This document shows, one piece after another, positions 48,452-57,824 of a stretch of DNA of 64,000 bases. The notes beneath the pieces were generated by a model. That model made no database searches. It was not told the DNA's origin and saw nothing but the letters and a program-made list of their open reading frames with translations. The DNA lies in assembly GCF_001741865.1 (NCBI RefSeq), contig NZ_CP017147.1:2347001-2411000 (forward strand), read 5' to 3'. Positions within the stretch are counted from its first letter, which is position 1, and every line of letters begins with the position of its first letter. Origin of the DNA: Bosea vaviloviae (GTDB taxonomy: Bacteria > Pseudomonadota > Alphaproteobacteria > Rhizobiales > Beijerinckiaceae). The position numbers and the translations under genes are program-made.

Positions 48452-48787
48452 CGCAGGGCTCCGTCCGGCTTCGCCGCGAAAAGCGGGTTGTACGACTTCG
48501 CCAAAACAGCATCGCCGCCAACGGCGACGTTAGTCAAACCGGCGGTGCGTTTCTGCGGCCCGTAGCGCCGCAGGACGTTATGTCCAAGGGGCAGGTCCGG
48601 TTGGAAACGATCCGAGCCCATTCCTCACGGCGAGTGGCGAATAGCGAGGTAAGGCTTCCGTTCGCTATTCGCTATTCGCCACTGCTCATGGCGAATGGCG
48701 AGGTAAGGCTTCCATTCGCTACTCGCCATTCGCCACTCGCGTGAGGAATGGCTCCTCGGGATGAGGGCTGGCATGTCCAACCGGGTG
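48452..48787. other. cydA upstream region with a long nested hairpin
   Basis: A 336-base gap with no gene. The part next to cydA (48452-48600) should hold its promoter; I see no clear FNR/FixK box. The other half is the 141-base hairpin described separately. Confidence 0.55.
48614..48754. repeat. 141-nt imperfect palindrome built from two tandem units
   Basis: Outer arms GAGCCCATTCCTCAC and GTGAGGAATGGCTC; next arms GGCGAGTGGCGAA and TTCGCCACTCGC. Inside, GCGAGGTAAGGCTTCC occurs twice in direct orientation, each within its own small inverted repeat (GCGAATAGCG...CGCTATTCGC and GCGAATGGCG...CGCCATTCGC). It is unlike the other repeats in the window. Confidence 0.85.
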
Positions 48788-49594
48788 TCAGGTCTTGGCG
48801 TCGAGCGCGGCCTTCAGCGCCCGCAGGTCGCGCCAGGCCAAACGCTTCTGCAAGGGTTGTCGCAGCAGATAGGCCGGGTGCAGCGTTGCCATGGCGCGGA
48901 TGCGCCGCGTGCCTGTGTCGTATTCCAGCCATTTGCCGCGCGATGCGAGGATGCCGGTGAGGCCGAGCAGCCCCTGCGCCGAGGGCGCGCCGATGCAGAC
49001 CAGGATATCGGGGTTGGCGAGCTGGATCTGGCGCTGGATGAAGGGCAGGCAGATCGCGACCTCCTGCGGCGTCGGCGTGCGGTTGCCCGGCGGCCGCCAG
49101 GGCAGGAGATTGGCGATATAGACATGCTCCTTCCGGTTGAGGCCGATCGCGGCCAGCATCCGGTCGAGCAATTGCCCGGAGCGCCCGACGAAGGGCAGGC
49201 CGATGCGGTCCTCGTCGGCGCCTGGCGCCTCGCCGACCAGCATCAATCGGGCGGCCGGATTGCCGTCGGAAAAGACCAGGTTCTTGGCGGTCGCCTTCAG
49301 CGCGCAGCCCTCGAATTGCGCGAGCGCCTCCTTCAGCTCGTCGAGCGTCGTGGCCTGCTGCGCCATCGTCCTGGCGGTGAGGGCGGCATCGTCGGGGGCC
49401 GTAGCCGTCGCCGGCAGGGCCGGCCGGGCGGCCGCTGCGGTTGCGCGCACGAGCTGCGGCGGCGCAGGGCGCGTCGCGGCGGGCTGCGGCGCTTCCATGA
49501 AATGGTCGTGCGGCGTCTCGTCGAGCGCCTCGGTGACGCCCATCTCGGCGTACCAGGCGAGAAGTTCAACAGGATCTGGCGCGGCGGTGGACAT
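48788..49594 (-). CDS. Family 4 uracil-DNA glycosylase
   Basis: A 268-residue glycosylase removing uracil from DNA. The catalytic region is [20 protein letters not shown] and [18 protein letters not shown]; the second motif is [16 protein letters not shown]. Iron-sulfur cysteines are suggested by [12 protein letters not shown] and [20 protein letters not shown]. The N-terminal 90 residues are Ala/Pro-rich and variable. The start [20 protein letters not shown] is typical of the Rhizobiales form. Confidence 0.93.
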   Translation of the reverse strand: MSTAAPDPVELLAWYAEMGVTEALDETPHDHFMEAPQPAATRPAPPQLVRATAAAARPALPATATAPDDAALTARTMAQQATTLDELKEALAQFEGCALKATAKNLVFSDGNPAARLMLVGEAPGADEDRIGLPFVGRSGQLLDRMLAAIGLNRKEHVYIANLLPWRPPGNRTPTPQEVAICLPFIQRQIQLANPDILVCIGAPSAQGLLGLTGILASRGKWLEYDTGTRRIRAMATLHPAYLLRQPLQKRLAWRDLRALKAALDAKT

Positions 49595-49809
49595 CATCGC
49601 TGGGGTTCTAGCATGCACATATGCGTCTTCGCGAGCCGCCGCAGTTGCAAATTGGAACGCGCGCTTCGATAGAGGGTTTCCAGACTGAAGCCATGTCTGT
49701 CTTGCGGCATGCGTCTGTCTTGCGCCATGCGCGGCTTGAACGGGCAGGCGATGTAGTTCACATATAAACTAATTGGCTTTAAGCCAGTCGAAGGCCTCCG
49801 GAGGGCAGG

Positions 49810-51489
49810 ATGGATCTCAAGGAAGCGCAGAGCGAACCGCGCGAGAGCATGGACTATGACGTCGTCATCGTCGGCGCCGGTCCAGCCGGCCTTGCCGCCG
49901 CCATCCGCCTGAAGCAGCTCGACGAGACGATCTCCGTCGTGGTGGTCGAGAAGGGCGCCGAAGTCGGCGCTCACATCCTGTCGGGCGCCGTGATCGACCC
50001 GGTCGGCCTCGATGCGCTCCTGCCCGATTGGCGCCAGGACGAGGCCCGCCCGCTGACGACGGAAGTCAGCGAGGACATCTTCTATTTCCTGACCGAGCCC
50101 AACGGCATCCGCCTGCCCAATTTCGGCATGCCGAAGCTGATGAACAACCACGGCAACTTCGTCGGTTCGCTCGGCCTCGTGGCGAAATATCTCGCAGGCC
50201 GCGCCGAGGCGCTCGGCGTCGAGATCTATCCGGGCTTCGCCGCCGCTGAATTGCTGTTCAACGAGGATGGTTCGGTCGCCGGCGTCGCCACCGGTGACAT
50301 GGGCATCGCCAGGGATGGCACGGTCTCGGAGCGCTTTACGCGCGGCATGGAATTGCGCGGCCGCTATACGCTGCTCGGCGAGGGCGCGCGCGGCTCGCTC
50401 TCCAAGATCGCCATCCGCAAGTTCGGGCTCGATGAGGGGCGCGAGCCGCAGAAATACGGCATCGGCCTGAAGGAAATCTGGCAGGTCAAGCCGGAGAAGT
50501 TTCACAAAGGCCGGGTGCAGCACTCCTTCGGCTGGCCGCTCGACAACGGCACCGGTGGCGGCTCCTTCCTCTATCATTTCGACGACAACCTGGTCACCGT
50601 CGGCTTCGTCGTGCATCTCAACTACACCAACCCGACGCTCTCGCCCTTCGACGAGTTCCAGCGCTTCAAGACCCATCCGCTGATTCGCGATCTCTTCGAT
50701 GGTGCCAAGCGCCTGTCCTATGGTTCGCGCGCCATCACCGAGGGCGGCTTCCAGTCGGTGCCGAAGCTCACCTTCCCGGGCGGGGCGCTGATCGGTTGCG
50801 CGGCGGGCTTCGTCAACGTGCCGCGCATCAAGGGCAGCCATAACGCCATCCTCTCGGGCATGCAGGCGGCTGAGCATCTCGCGCCCGCTTTGGCGGCCGG
50901 TCGCTCATATGACGAGGTGGTCGAGATCGAGACCGGCTGGCGCGACAGCGCCATCGGGCGCGATCTCAAGCCGGTGCGCAACGTCAAGCCGCTCTGGTCG
51001 AAATACGGCACGCTGCTGGGCATCGGGCTGGGCGGCATCGACATGTGGCTGAACCAGCTCTTCGGTTGGTCGCCCTTCGGCACGCTCAAGCACGGCAAGC
51101 CGGATTACGCGACGCTGAAGCCTCTCAGCGAGGTCAAGCCGATCGTCTATCCCAGGCCGGACGGCAAGATTTCCTTCGATAAGCTGTCATCGGTCTTCCT
51201 GTCCTCGACCAATCATGAGGAAGACCAGCCAGCGCATCTGAAGCTGACCGACCCCTCGATCCCGATCGACAAGAATCTGCCTGTTTATGGCGAGCCGGCG
51301 CGGCTTTACTGCCCGGCCGGCGTCTATGAGGTGGTCTACAAGGATGCCGAGGCGAAGACCGAGCCGCGCTTCGTGATCAACGCGCAGAACTGCGTCCACT
51401 GCAAGACCTGCGACATCAAGGACCCGGCCCAGAACATCACCTGGATGGTGCCCGAGGGCGGCGGCGGGCCGGGCTATTCGAATATGTGA
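49810..51489 (+). CDS. Electron transfer flavoprotein-ubiquinone oxidoreductase
   Basis: A 559-residue membrane-associated flavoprotein that passes electrons from ETF (fatty-acid and amino-acid oxidation) to ubiquinone. The FAD-binding motif is MDYDVVIVGAGPAGLAAAIR; TKYLAGR-type and GRVQHSFGWPLDNGTGGGSF segments are typical; the C-terminal [4Fe-4S] motif is INAQNCVHCKTCDIKDPAQN. The length matches the family. GGAGGGCAGG precedes the ATG. Single gene with a strong terminator. Confidence 0.97.
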   Translation: MDLKEAQSEPRESMDYDVVIVGAGPAGLAAAIRLKQLDETISVVVVEKGAEVGAHILSGAVIDPVGLDALLPDWRQDEARPLTTEVSEDIFYFLTEPNGIRLPNFGMPKLMNNHGNFVGSLGLVAKYLAGRAEALGVEIYPGFAAAELLFNEDGSVAGVATGDMGIARDGTVSERFTRGMELRGRYTLLGEGARGSLSKIAIRKFGLDEGREPQKYGIGLKEIWQVKPEKFHKGRVQHSFGWPLDNGTGGGSFLYHFDDNLVTVGFVVHLNYTNPTLSPFDEFQRFKTHPLIRDLFDGAKRLSYGSRAITEGGFQSVPKLTFPGGALIGCAAGFVNVPRIKGSHNAILSGMQAAEHLAPALAAGRSYDEVVEIETGWRDSAIGRDLKPVRNVKPLWSKYGTLLGIGLGGIDMWLNQLFGWSPFGTLKHGKPDYATLKPLSEVKPIVYPRPDGKISFDKLSSVFLSSTNHEEDQPAHLKLTDPSIPIDKNLPVYGEPARLYCPAGVYEVVYKDAEAKTEPRFVINAQNCVHCKTCDIKDPAQNITWMVPEGGGGPGYSNM

Positions 51490-51523
51490 GCCTGAACCGG
51501 CATAAATCACTGGTGTAGATAAC

Positions 51524-51557
51524 GAAAAGGCGCGCCGCTTTCACGGCGCGCCTTTTC
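51524..51557. terminator. Bidirectional terminator
   Basis: GAAAAGGCGCGCCG and CGGCGCGCCTTTTC form a perfect 14-bp stem around CTTTCA, with T-runs or A-runs on both sides. It serves both the oxidoreductase gene and the convergent small lipoprotein gene. Confidence 0.9.
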
Positions 51558-51580
51558 ACTTTGCAGGCGATACTGCCGAC

Positions 51581-51694
51581 TCAGCCCTTGCGGACGACGC
51601 TCGGGGCCGGCTTGGTGGGCTCGGGCTTCGCGCAGCCGGCGGCGAAACCGGCCAGCAGGGCGACGGCGGCAATGCTCAAAACGATCTTTTTCAT
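51581..51694 (-). CDS. Small lipoprotein (37 residues)
   Basis: Begins MKKIVLSIAAVALLAGFAAG, a complete lipoprotein signal peptide, followed by the lipobox cysteine and a short Pro/Lys-rich tail (CAKPEPTKPAPSVVRKG). This looks like a real entericidin-like small lipoprotein, too short for ordinary gene calls. It is followed by the bidirectional terminator and transcribed away from the TPR gene. Confidence 0.72.
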   Translation of the reverse strand: MKKIVLSIAAVALLAGFAAGCAKPEPTKPAPSVVRKG

Positions 51695-51965
51695 TTGAAT
51701 GATCCCAGGTGAATCGTCGCGGTGCATGCGAACGCTTCCGTCCTAGCCTTAAATTCTTGAGATACGGGTACTGAAAACTGCGGGAACGTTGCGGCGCAGC
51801 AAGCTTCTGTCCGATTGTTGCATCGCTGCTACGGATTCGGCCCAGCAGCGCTGCTACGGCTTGCCCGTCCGCCCGGAAACCGCCATCTTGAACGCTTAAG
51901 CGAAGTGGTCCCGGTCGCGCTGATGTATGGCCCCGCGTGACATACAGGCTGCGGACCGAGGGAGA

Positions 51966-53741
51966 ATGACAATCGTGACGTTTCGATTGAGGGGCCGCGG
52001 CCCGAGCACGGCGGTCGCCCTGGTGTTTTTTCTCGCATTGCAGGCCGGTGCCTCGGCTCAAGGGGCGGCTGCGACGCGCACGACGGAACAGCTGGAGCCC
52101 GCCGACAGCCTGGAAGGCAATTACCTGGCCGCGATCGTCGCGGGTGCCGGGCGCGATCTCGGCGCGGCCTCGGTCTATCTGCGCGAGGCGATCAAGGGCG
52201 ATCCGCTGAACAATGATCTGCTGGAGCGCGGCTTCGTCGCCTTCCTGGCCGATGGCGCGATGAGCGATGCCTTCCGCGCCGCCGAGAAGCTGATCCAGCG
52301 TGATCCCAGCAACGGCCTGGCCCAGCTCGCGGTCGGCATCCGCGCGATCAAGCAGAAGAGTTACCAGACCGCGCGCAACCATCTCCAGCGCGGCGGCCGC
52401 GGCCGCGCCGCCGACATCACCGCGACCTTGCTCTCGGCCTGGGCCTATGCCGGCTCCGGCCAGACCAACAAGGCGCTCGAGACGCTCGACCGACTCAAGG
52501 GCGAGGCTTCCTACAACCTCTTCCGCGATTACCATGCCGGCCTGATCCTCGACATCGCCGGACGCAAGGTCGACGCCGAGAAGCGCCTGAAGAGCGCCTA
52601 TGACGCGGAAAAGACGACGCTGCGCCTGGTCGATCTCTGGGCCCGCCTGCAGGCGCGCAACGGCAATTATGACGGCGCTGCCGCGACCTATGGCGAATTC
52701 GACCGCCTCTTGCCCAATCATCCCATCGTCCGGGACGGGCTTGCGCGGGTTGCTGCGCGCGAGCCGCTCGCCCGCCAGGTCGGCACGGCCCAGCAGGGCG
52801 CGGCCGAAGTCCTCTACGGCCTGGCCAGCGCCGGCAATCGCCAGGGCGACGAGGCCGCCGCGCTGCTCTATCTGCGCCTGGCGATCTATCTCGACCCCAG
52901 CCATGATCTGGCGATCCTGACGCTCGGGGATATCCTCGAACGCTCGAAGCAACCCGAGGATGCCGTCGCGGTCTACGACAAGATGCCGGCGACCTCGCCG
53001 CTGCGGCCCAATGCCGAGATCCAGGCGGGCCTGGCGTTGGAGACCCTCGGCAAATCTGAGGAATCGATCAAGCATCTGCAGGCGCTGATCACGGAACGCC
53101 CCGACGATGTCGATGCGCTCTCGGCGCTCGGCAATGTCTACCGCACCCGCAAGCTCTTCAGCGAGGCCGCCGAGACTTACGACAAGGCCATCGCCAAGCT
53201 CGCGGTTCCCGGGCGGGCGAACTGGGATCTGTTCTATTTCCGCGGCATCGCGCGCGAGCGCATCAAGCGCTGGCCCGAGGCCGAGGCGGATCTGCGTAAG
53301 GCGCTGGAGCTGATGCCGGAGCCGCTCGGCCGCGAACGCGCGCTGGTGCTGAACTATCTCGGCTATTCGCTGGTCGATCAGCATCTCAAGCTCGACGAGG
53401 CGCTCAGCATGCTGCGCCGCGCCGTCGAACTCAGGCCGCGCGACGGCTACATCACCGACTCGCTCGGCTGGGCCTATTACCGGCTGGGACGCTATGACGA
53501 TGCGTCGCGCGAGCTCGAGCGCGCCATGGAATTGCGCCCCTCCGACCCGGTGATCAACGACCATCTCGGCGATGTCTATTGGCGCACCGGCCGCAAGCTG
53601 GAGGCGACCTTCCAGTGGAATGCGGCCCGCGATCTCAGCCCGGAGCCTGAGGATCTGGTCAAGATCAAGCAGAAGATCGAGCGCGGCCTGGAGGATTCGC
53701 CTTCCGCCAACGCCGCCGAGCCGAAGAAGGACGGCGGCTGA
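51966..53741 (+). CDS. Secreted tetratricopeptide-repeat protein
   Basis: A 591-residue exported protein with a signal peptide (ALVFFLALQAGASAQG) followed by TPR units along the whole length, for example GNYLAAIVAGAGRDLGAASV, SALGNVYRTRKLFSEAAETY, NYLGYSLVDQHLKLDEALSM and DSLGWAYYRLGRYDDASREL. TPR arrays mediate protein assembly; homologues are often annotated only by the repeat. GGGAGA precedes the ATG. It is followed by a palindromic repeat and then ispE. Confidence 0.88.
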   Translation: MTIVTFRLRGRGPSTAVALVFFLALQAGASAQGAAATRTTEQLEPADSLEGNYLAAIVAGAGRDLGAASVYLREAIKGDPLNNDLLERGFVAFLADGAMSDAFRAAEKLIQRDPSNGLAQLAVGIRAIKQKSYQTARNHLQRGGRGRAADITATLLSAWAYAGSGQTNKALETLDRLKGEASYNLFRDYHAGLILDIAGRKVDAEKRLKSAYDAEKTTLRLVDLWARLQARNGNYDGAAATYGEFDRLLPNHPIVRDGLARVAAREPLARQVGTAQQGAAEVLYGLASAGNRQGDEAAALLYLRLAIYLDPSHDLAILTLGDILERSKQPEDAVAVYDKMPATSPLRPNAEIQAGLALETLGKSEESIKHLQALITERPDDVDALSALGNVYRTRKLFSEAAETYDKAIAKLAVPGRANWDLFYFRGIARERIKRWPEAEADLRKALELMPEPLGRERALVLNYLGYSLVDQHLKLDEALSMLRRAVELRPRDGYITDSLGWAYYRLGRYDDASRELERAMELRPSDPVINDHLGDVYWRTGRKLEATFQWNAARDLSPEPEDLVKIKQKIERGLEDSPSANAAEPKKDGG

Positions 53742-53771
53742 GGCCTGGATCGTTTTCCATACGGCTTGCAT

Positions 53772-53857
53772 CGTCATTGCGAGGAGCGATAGCGACGAAG
53801 CAATCCAAGAGGGCTCGCTCGACGGCCCTGGATTGCTTCGCTGCGCTCGCAATGACG
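53772..53857. repeat. Palindromic repeat, CGTCATTGCGAGGAG...CTCGCAATGACG type
   Basis: CGTCATTGCGAG and CTCGCAATGACG are perfect outer arms; GCGACGAAGCAATCCA and TGGATTGCTTCGC are inner arms. The same family interrupts ispE about 660 bases downstream, so two copies of it surround and enter one gene. Confidence 0.85.
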
Positions 53858-53910
53858 GGTCAACGTGAATGGACACCGTTCTAGCCGCCACCCACCGCCC
53901 CGGATCTCCC

Positions 53911-54918
53911 ATGTCAGCCGCGCTGACGACCCGTGCCCGCGCCAAGGTCAATCTGAGCCTGAAGGTGCTCGGCCGGCGTGCCGACGGCTATCACGAGCTC
54001 GAAAGCCTGGTCGCCTTCGCCGGCGTCGGCGATGAACTGACGCTCGAGCCCGGGCTGGAACTCGGCTTGAGCATTGGCGGCCCGCTTGGCGGCGGGCTCG
54101 AAGCCGATGAGCGCAACCTCGTCCTGCGCGCTGCCCGCGCGCTTGCCGATGAAGCCGGCCCGCTGCGCTGGGGCCGCTTCCACCTCGTCAAGCGCCTGCC
54201 CGTGGCATCGGGCATTGGCGGCGGTTCGGCCGATGCGGCGGGCGCGCTGCGCCTGCTGGCGCGCTTGAACGGAATTGCGCGTGGCGAGCCGGCTTTGCTG
54301 CGCGCAGCGGCCAGGGTCGGAGCCGATGTGCCTGTTTGCCTGGATTCGCGGGCACGGGTGATGGCCGGCATCGGTGAACGCCTCGGCGAGCCCTTGCATC
54401 TGCCGCCGCTTTTCGCCGTGCTGGTCAATCCGGGCGTGCCGGTCGAGACGGCGGCGGTGTTCAGGGCGCTGGGTTTGCAGCCGGCCTTGCCTGCTGTGCA
54501 TGAGGGCCAGGCCAAACCGTCATTGCGAGCGCAGCGAAGCAATCCAGAAGCGGCAGCGCTCGACGCCCCCCTGGATTGCTTCGCGGAGCCTGTACTCGGG
54601 CTTGCCGAAGGCAAGACCCGGGTGCTCGCAATGACGCGTAGCTCGGTCGGGGCAGCTCCAGGACCGACCACCGGCCTGATCGCGGCGCTCGCCGAAAGCG
54701 GCAACGACCTCGAAGCCCCGGCGCGACGCGTGGCTCCGGTTCTCGGCGAGGTGCTTGCCGTGCTGGCGGCCTTGCCCGGCTGCCGGCTCGCTCGCATGTC
54801 GGGTTCGGGCGCGACCTGCTTTGCCCTGTTCGATGATTGCCGGGCGAGCGCCGCAGCCGCCAAGGCGCTGCAGAAGAGCCGGCCGGGCTGGTGGGTCAAG
54901 CCGACCGTGCTGCGTTGA
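53911..54918 (+). CDS. ispE: 4-diphosphocytidyl-2-C-methyl-D-erythritol kinase with repeat-derived insertion
   Basis: A 335-residue GHMP kinase, fourth step of the MEP isoprenoid pathway. [20 protein letters not shown] is the N-terminal strand, the ATP loop is [20 protein letters not shown], and the C-terminus has [17 protein letters not shown]. The protein is about 40 residues longer than usual because residues about 203-242 ([20 protein letters not shown] onward) are encoded by an in-frame palindromic repeat. The start [12 protein letters not shown] is preferred to one 14 codons earlier, which reads repeat-edge sequence. Confidence 0.93.
   Translation: MSAALTTRARAKVNLSLKVLGRRADGYHELESLVAFAGVGDELTLEPGLELGLSIGGPLGGGLEADERNLVLRAARALADEAGPLRWGRFHLVKRLPVASGIGGGSADAAGALRLLARLNGIARGEPALLRAAARVGADVPVCLDSRARVMAGIGERLGEPLHLPPLFAVLVNPGVPVETAAVFRALGLQPALPAVHEGQAKPSLRAQRSNPEAAALDAPLDCFAEPVLGLAEGKTRVLAMTRSSVGAAPGPTTGLIAALAESGNDLEAPARRVAPVLGEVLAVLAALPGCRLARMSGSGATCFALFDDCRASAAAAKALQKSRPGWWVKPTVLR
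54518..54636. repeat. Palindromic repeat inserted in frame in ispE
   Basis: CGTCATTGCGAGCGCAGCGA, AGCAATCCAGA, CTGGATTGCTTCGCGG and GTGCTCGCAATGACGCG reproduce the arms of the 53772-53857 element, with extra CTCGGGCTTGCCGAAGGCAAG inside. It adds about 40 codons and has no stop in the ispE frame. Confidence 0.88.
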
Positions 54919-54934
54919 CCGCCGCCGCGTGGCG

Positions 54935-56257
54935 TCAGCCGCCGGGTGACAATCCGGCGCGGCTCATGGCCGCCACCGCGACCTGCGGGCGCTGCCGATA
55001 GGCCAGCCAGGTCGCGAGCAGGCTGCAGGCCGCTGCGAACATCAGCCAGAGCCCCGCGACAGCCCGGTTCCCCGTCATCTCGATCAGATAGGTGCTGACC
55101 GCAGGTGTGAAGCCGCCGAACAGCGCCGTCGCCAGGCTGTAGGCGACCGAGAATCCGGTGGTGCGCAATTGCACCGGGATGATCTCGGTCAGCGCGACCA
55201 CCATGGCGCCGTTATAGCTGCCATAGATGAAGGAGAGCCAGAGCTCGACCTCCAGCAGCCTGAGGAAGGACGGCTCGGAGACGAGCCAGGACAGGGCCGG
55301 ATAGGCGCTGACGAACATCAGCAGCGTGAAGATGATCAGCAGCGGCTTGCGTCCGACCCGGTCGGACACCGCCCCCATGACCGGCAGCCAGAACAGGTTG
55401 GACAGGCCGACGCAAACCGTCACCAGTAGGGCGTCGAGGCCCGTCAGCTTGAGAACCTCGCGCCCGAAGGTCGGCGTGTAGGCCGTGATGAAATAGAACG
55501 ACACCGTCGTCATCGTCACCAGCAGCATGCCGATGATCACGACCTGCCAGTTCTGAGTGAGCGAGCGCAGGATTTCCCGGGGAGAGGGGTGATTGCTGCT
55601 CTGCTTGCGCTCGCTGAATTCCTCGGTCTCCTGCATCGAGCGGCGCAGCAGGAAGATCAGCGGCACGATCAGGCAACCGACCAGGAACGGGATGCGCCAG
55701 CCCCAGGCCGTCATCTCTTCGGGCGGCAGGACGGTGCTGAGCCAGACGCCGAGCAGCGCCACGAAGATCACCGCGATCTGCTGGCTGCCGGACTGCCAGC
55801 TGACATAGAAACCCTTGTTTCCAGGCGTCGCGATCTCCGACAGGTAGACGGAGACGCCGCCGAGCTCGACGCCCGCCGAAAACCCCTGGACCAACCGGCC
55901 GATCACGACGATGACCGGCGCCAGCAGGCCGATCGTCGCATAGGTCGGCACCAGCGCGATGGTGAGCGTGCCGAAGGCCATCAGCCCGAGCGTCAGGAGA
56001 AGTCCGGCGCGGCGGCCATGATGGTCGATATAGGTGCCGAGCACGATGGCGCCGAGCGGCCGCATCAGAAAACCGGCGCCGAAGGTCATCAGCGCCGCCA
56101 TGAGTTGGGCGAACTCGCTGCCCGATGGGAAGAAGGCCTTGCCGATCGCCGCGGCGTAATAGCCGAAGACGAAGAAATCGTACATTTCCAGGAAATTGCC
56201 ACTCGATACCCGAATGACAGCCCCGATCTTCGACTGGCGATCTGATGATGCCGTCAT
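54935..56257 (-). CDS. MFS transporter, metabolite:H+ symporter type (citrate/tricarballylate-like)
   Basis: A 440-residue, twelve-helix carrier. RVSSGNFLEMYDFFVFGYYA is the first helix of the MHS (metabolite:H+ symporter) subfamily; GTYIDHHGRRAGLLLTLGLM is the loop 2-3 signature; GRLVQGFSAGVELGGVSVYL and SDRVGRKPLLIIFTLLMFV follow. The opening and EMYDFFVFG resemble the citrate/tricarballylate carriers CitA/TcuC, but the substrate is inferred. Single gene. Confidence 0.87.
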   Translation of the reverse strand: MTASSDRQSKIGAVIRVSSGNFLEMYDFFVFGYYAAAIGKAFFPSGSEFAQLMAALMTFGAGFLMRPLGAIVLGTYIDHHGRRAGLLLTLGLMAFGTLTIALVPTYATIGLLAPVIVVIGRLVQGFSAGVELGGVSVYLSEIATPGNKGFYVSWQSGSQQIAVIFVALLGVWLSTVLPPEEMTAWGWRIPFLVGCLIVPLIFLLRRSMQETEEFSERKQSSNHPSPREILRSLTQNWQVVIIGMLLVTMTTVSFYFITAYTPTFGREVLKLTGLDALLVTVCVGLSNLFWLPVMGAVSDRVGRKPLLIIFTLLMFVSAYPALSWLVSEPSFLRLLEVELWLSFIYGSYNGAMVVALTEIIPVQLRTTGFSVAYSLATALFGGFTPAVSTYLIEMTGNRAVAGLWLMFAAACSLLATWLAYRQRPQVAVAAMSRAGLSPGG

Positions 56258-56336
56258 GGCCTACTCCACGCTTTCATGCGCCCCGACAGGCAGCCTAGGC
56301 CCGTCCAGGTGGCGGTGGAAGCCTCTTTCGGCAGGA

Positions 56337-56382
56337 GCATCGGCCCGAAAAGTGGGGACCGGTTGTCGGGAGAAGCCGATGC
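56337..56382. repeat. Palindromic repeat with CCCGAAAAGTGGGGACCGG core
   Basis: AGCATCGGCCCG and AGAAGCCGATGCT arms surround GAAAAGTGGGGACCGGTTGTC. It is the inverse relative of 29208-29253. It lies between the MFS gene start and the polyprenyl synthase stop. Confidence 0.75.
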
Positions 56383-56404
56383 TGTAGGGCGCGGCTAGGG
56401 TGTT

Positions 56405-57433
56405 TCAATGCGCCCGCGAGACGCAGAAATCGACGGTCTCGTTCAGCGCCTGCTTCATCGGGGAGGCGGGGAACAGGCCGAGCGCGTCCTTGGCCATCTT
56501 GGCGTAGTGCTCGGCGCGCTCGATCGTGTCGTCGAGCGCGCGATGGCGACGCATGATGCTTTGGGCCTCTTCGAGATCGCCCTCGTTGACCTCGCCGTTC
56601 TGGAGCGTGCGGCGCCAGAAAGCGCGCTCGGTGTCGGTGCCGCGCCGGAAGGAGAGCACGACCGGCAAGGTGATCTTGCCCTCGCGGAAATCGTCGCCGG
56701 TGTTCTTGCCGAGCTTGGAGGCGACGCCACCATAGTCGAGCGCGTCGTCGATGAGCTGGAAGGCGATGCCGAGATTGAGGCCGTAGCTGCGGCAGGCGGC
56801 GGCATTGGCCTTGCCAGCCCCGGCGATGACGGGCCCGACCTCGCAGGCGGCGGCGAAGAGCTCCGCCGTCTTGCCGCGAATCACGGCGAGGTACTCGTCC
56901 TCGGTCGTCTCGGTGTTCTTGGCGACGGAGAGCTGCAGCACCTCGCCCTCGGCGATCACGGCGGCTGCGGTGGAGAGGATGTCGAGGGCGCGCAGCGAGC
57001 CGACCTCGACCATCATCTTGAAGGCCTGGCCGAGCAGGAAATCGCCGACGAGCACGCTCGCCTCATTGCCCCAGAGCATGCGCGCGGCAAGCTTGCCGCG
57101 GCGCATGTCGCTCTGGTCGACGACGTCGTCATGCAACAATGTCGCGGTGTGCATGAACTCGACCGAGGCCGCGAGCTTGACATGGCCTTCGCCGCGATAA
57201 TCGCACAGCGCCGCCGTTGCCAGCGTCAGCATCGGGCGCAGGCGCTTGCCGCCCGACGAGATCAGGTGGTTGGCGACCTCCGGGATCATGGTGACGTCGG
57301 AGCCGGTGCGCGACAGGATCATCGCATTGACGCGCTCCATGTCGGCGCGGGTCAGGCCGACCAGGGTCTCGATCCGGGCCTTGCCCGCATCCTGGCCCGC
57401 TTCCTTGTCCTCGAACGCAACAACGACGCCCAT
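56405..57433 (-). CDS. Polyprenyl diphosphate synthase (ubiquinone side chain)
   Basis: A 342-residue long-chain trans-prenyl transferase. The first Asp-rich motif DDxxD is in ATLLHDDVVDQSDMRRGKLA and the second in IAFQLIDDALDYGGVASKLG. GGKRLRPMLTLATAALCDY is the conserved opening. Homologues make octa- or decaprenyl diphosphate for the ubiquinone tail; chain length cannot be read here. The start is at MGVVVAFEDKEAGQDAGKAR; a longer in-frame reading crosses into the divergent DUF2007 gene and is rejected. Confidence 0.94.
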   Translation of the reverse strand: MGVVVAFEDKEAGQDAGKARIETLVGLTRADMERVNAMILSRTGSDVTMIPEVANHLISSGGKRLRPMLTLATAALCDYRGEGHVKLAASVEFMHTATLLHDDVVDQSDMRRGKLAARMLWGNEASVLVGDFLLGQAFKMMVEVGSLRALDILSTAAAVIAEGEVLQLSVAKNTETTEDEYLAVIRGKTAELFAAACEVGPVIAGAGKANAAACRSYGLNLGIAFQLIDDALDYGGVASKLGKNTGDDFREGKITLPVVLSFRRGTDTERAFWRRTLQNGEVNEGDLEEAQSIMRRHRALDDTIERAEHYAKMAKDALGLFPASPMKQALNETVDFCVSRAH

Positions 57434-57599
57434 CTCGATCACTCCGGCCGGTTTGCGCAGTTCGCGGCGCGCTGATGCCTTGCCACAACCGTCGCATGGG
57501 TGGCCAGCCCCCGCAATTCGGCAATGACGCCGCACCTGGACGCCGCACCCGCGCAAGCGAGGGCTTGCGCGCGGGCCACGGCTTCGGCTCCATGCGCCC

Positions 57600-57824
57600 A
57601 TGCATGAACTCGTCCGCACCAACGATATCGTCCTGCTCGGAGCCATCGAGGCTCTGCTGGCCTCGGCCAATCTCGATTGCCTGATCGCCGATCAGCACAT
57701 CAGTGCGCTGGAAGGCATGATCGGCGCCTTCCCGCGCCGGCTGCTGGTGCGCGAGGCCGACAAGATGCGGGCGCGGGCGCTGCTGGTCGATGCCGGCTTC
57801 GGCGCGGAACTGCGCGATGGCTGA
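57600..57824 (+). CDS. DUF2007 domain protein
   Basis: A 74-residue protein, MHELVRTNDIVLLGAIEALL followed by SANLDCLIADQHISALEGMI and RRLLVREADKMRARALLVDA, a small ferredoxin-like fold annotated as a putative signal-transducing domain. Function unknown. It overlaps the methyltransferase start by eight bases, so they are one unit. Confidence 0.9.
   Translation: MHELVRTNDIVLLGAIEALLASANLDCLIADQHISALEGMIGAFPRRLLVREADKMRARALLVDAGFGAELRDG

Noticed and set aside
51507..53951. 814-codon minus-strand open frame opposite the TPR gene
   Set aside because: The plus strand has a signal peptide and regular TPR units; the minus translation shows no domain.
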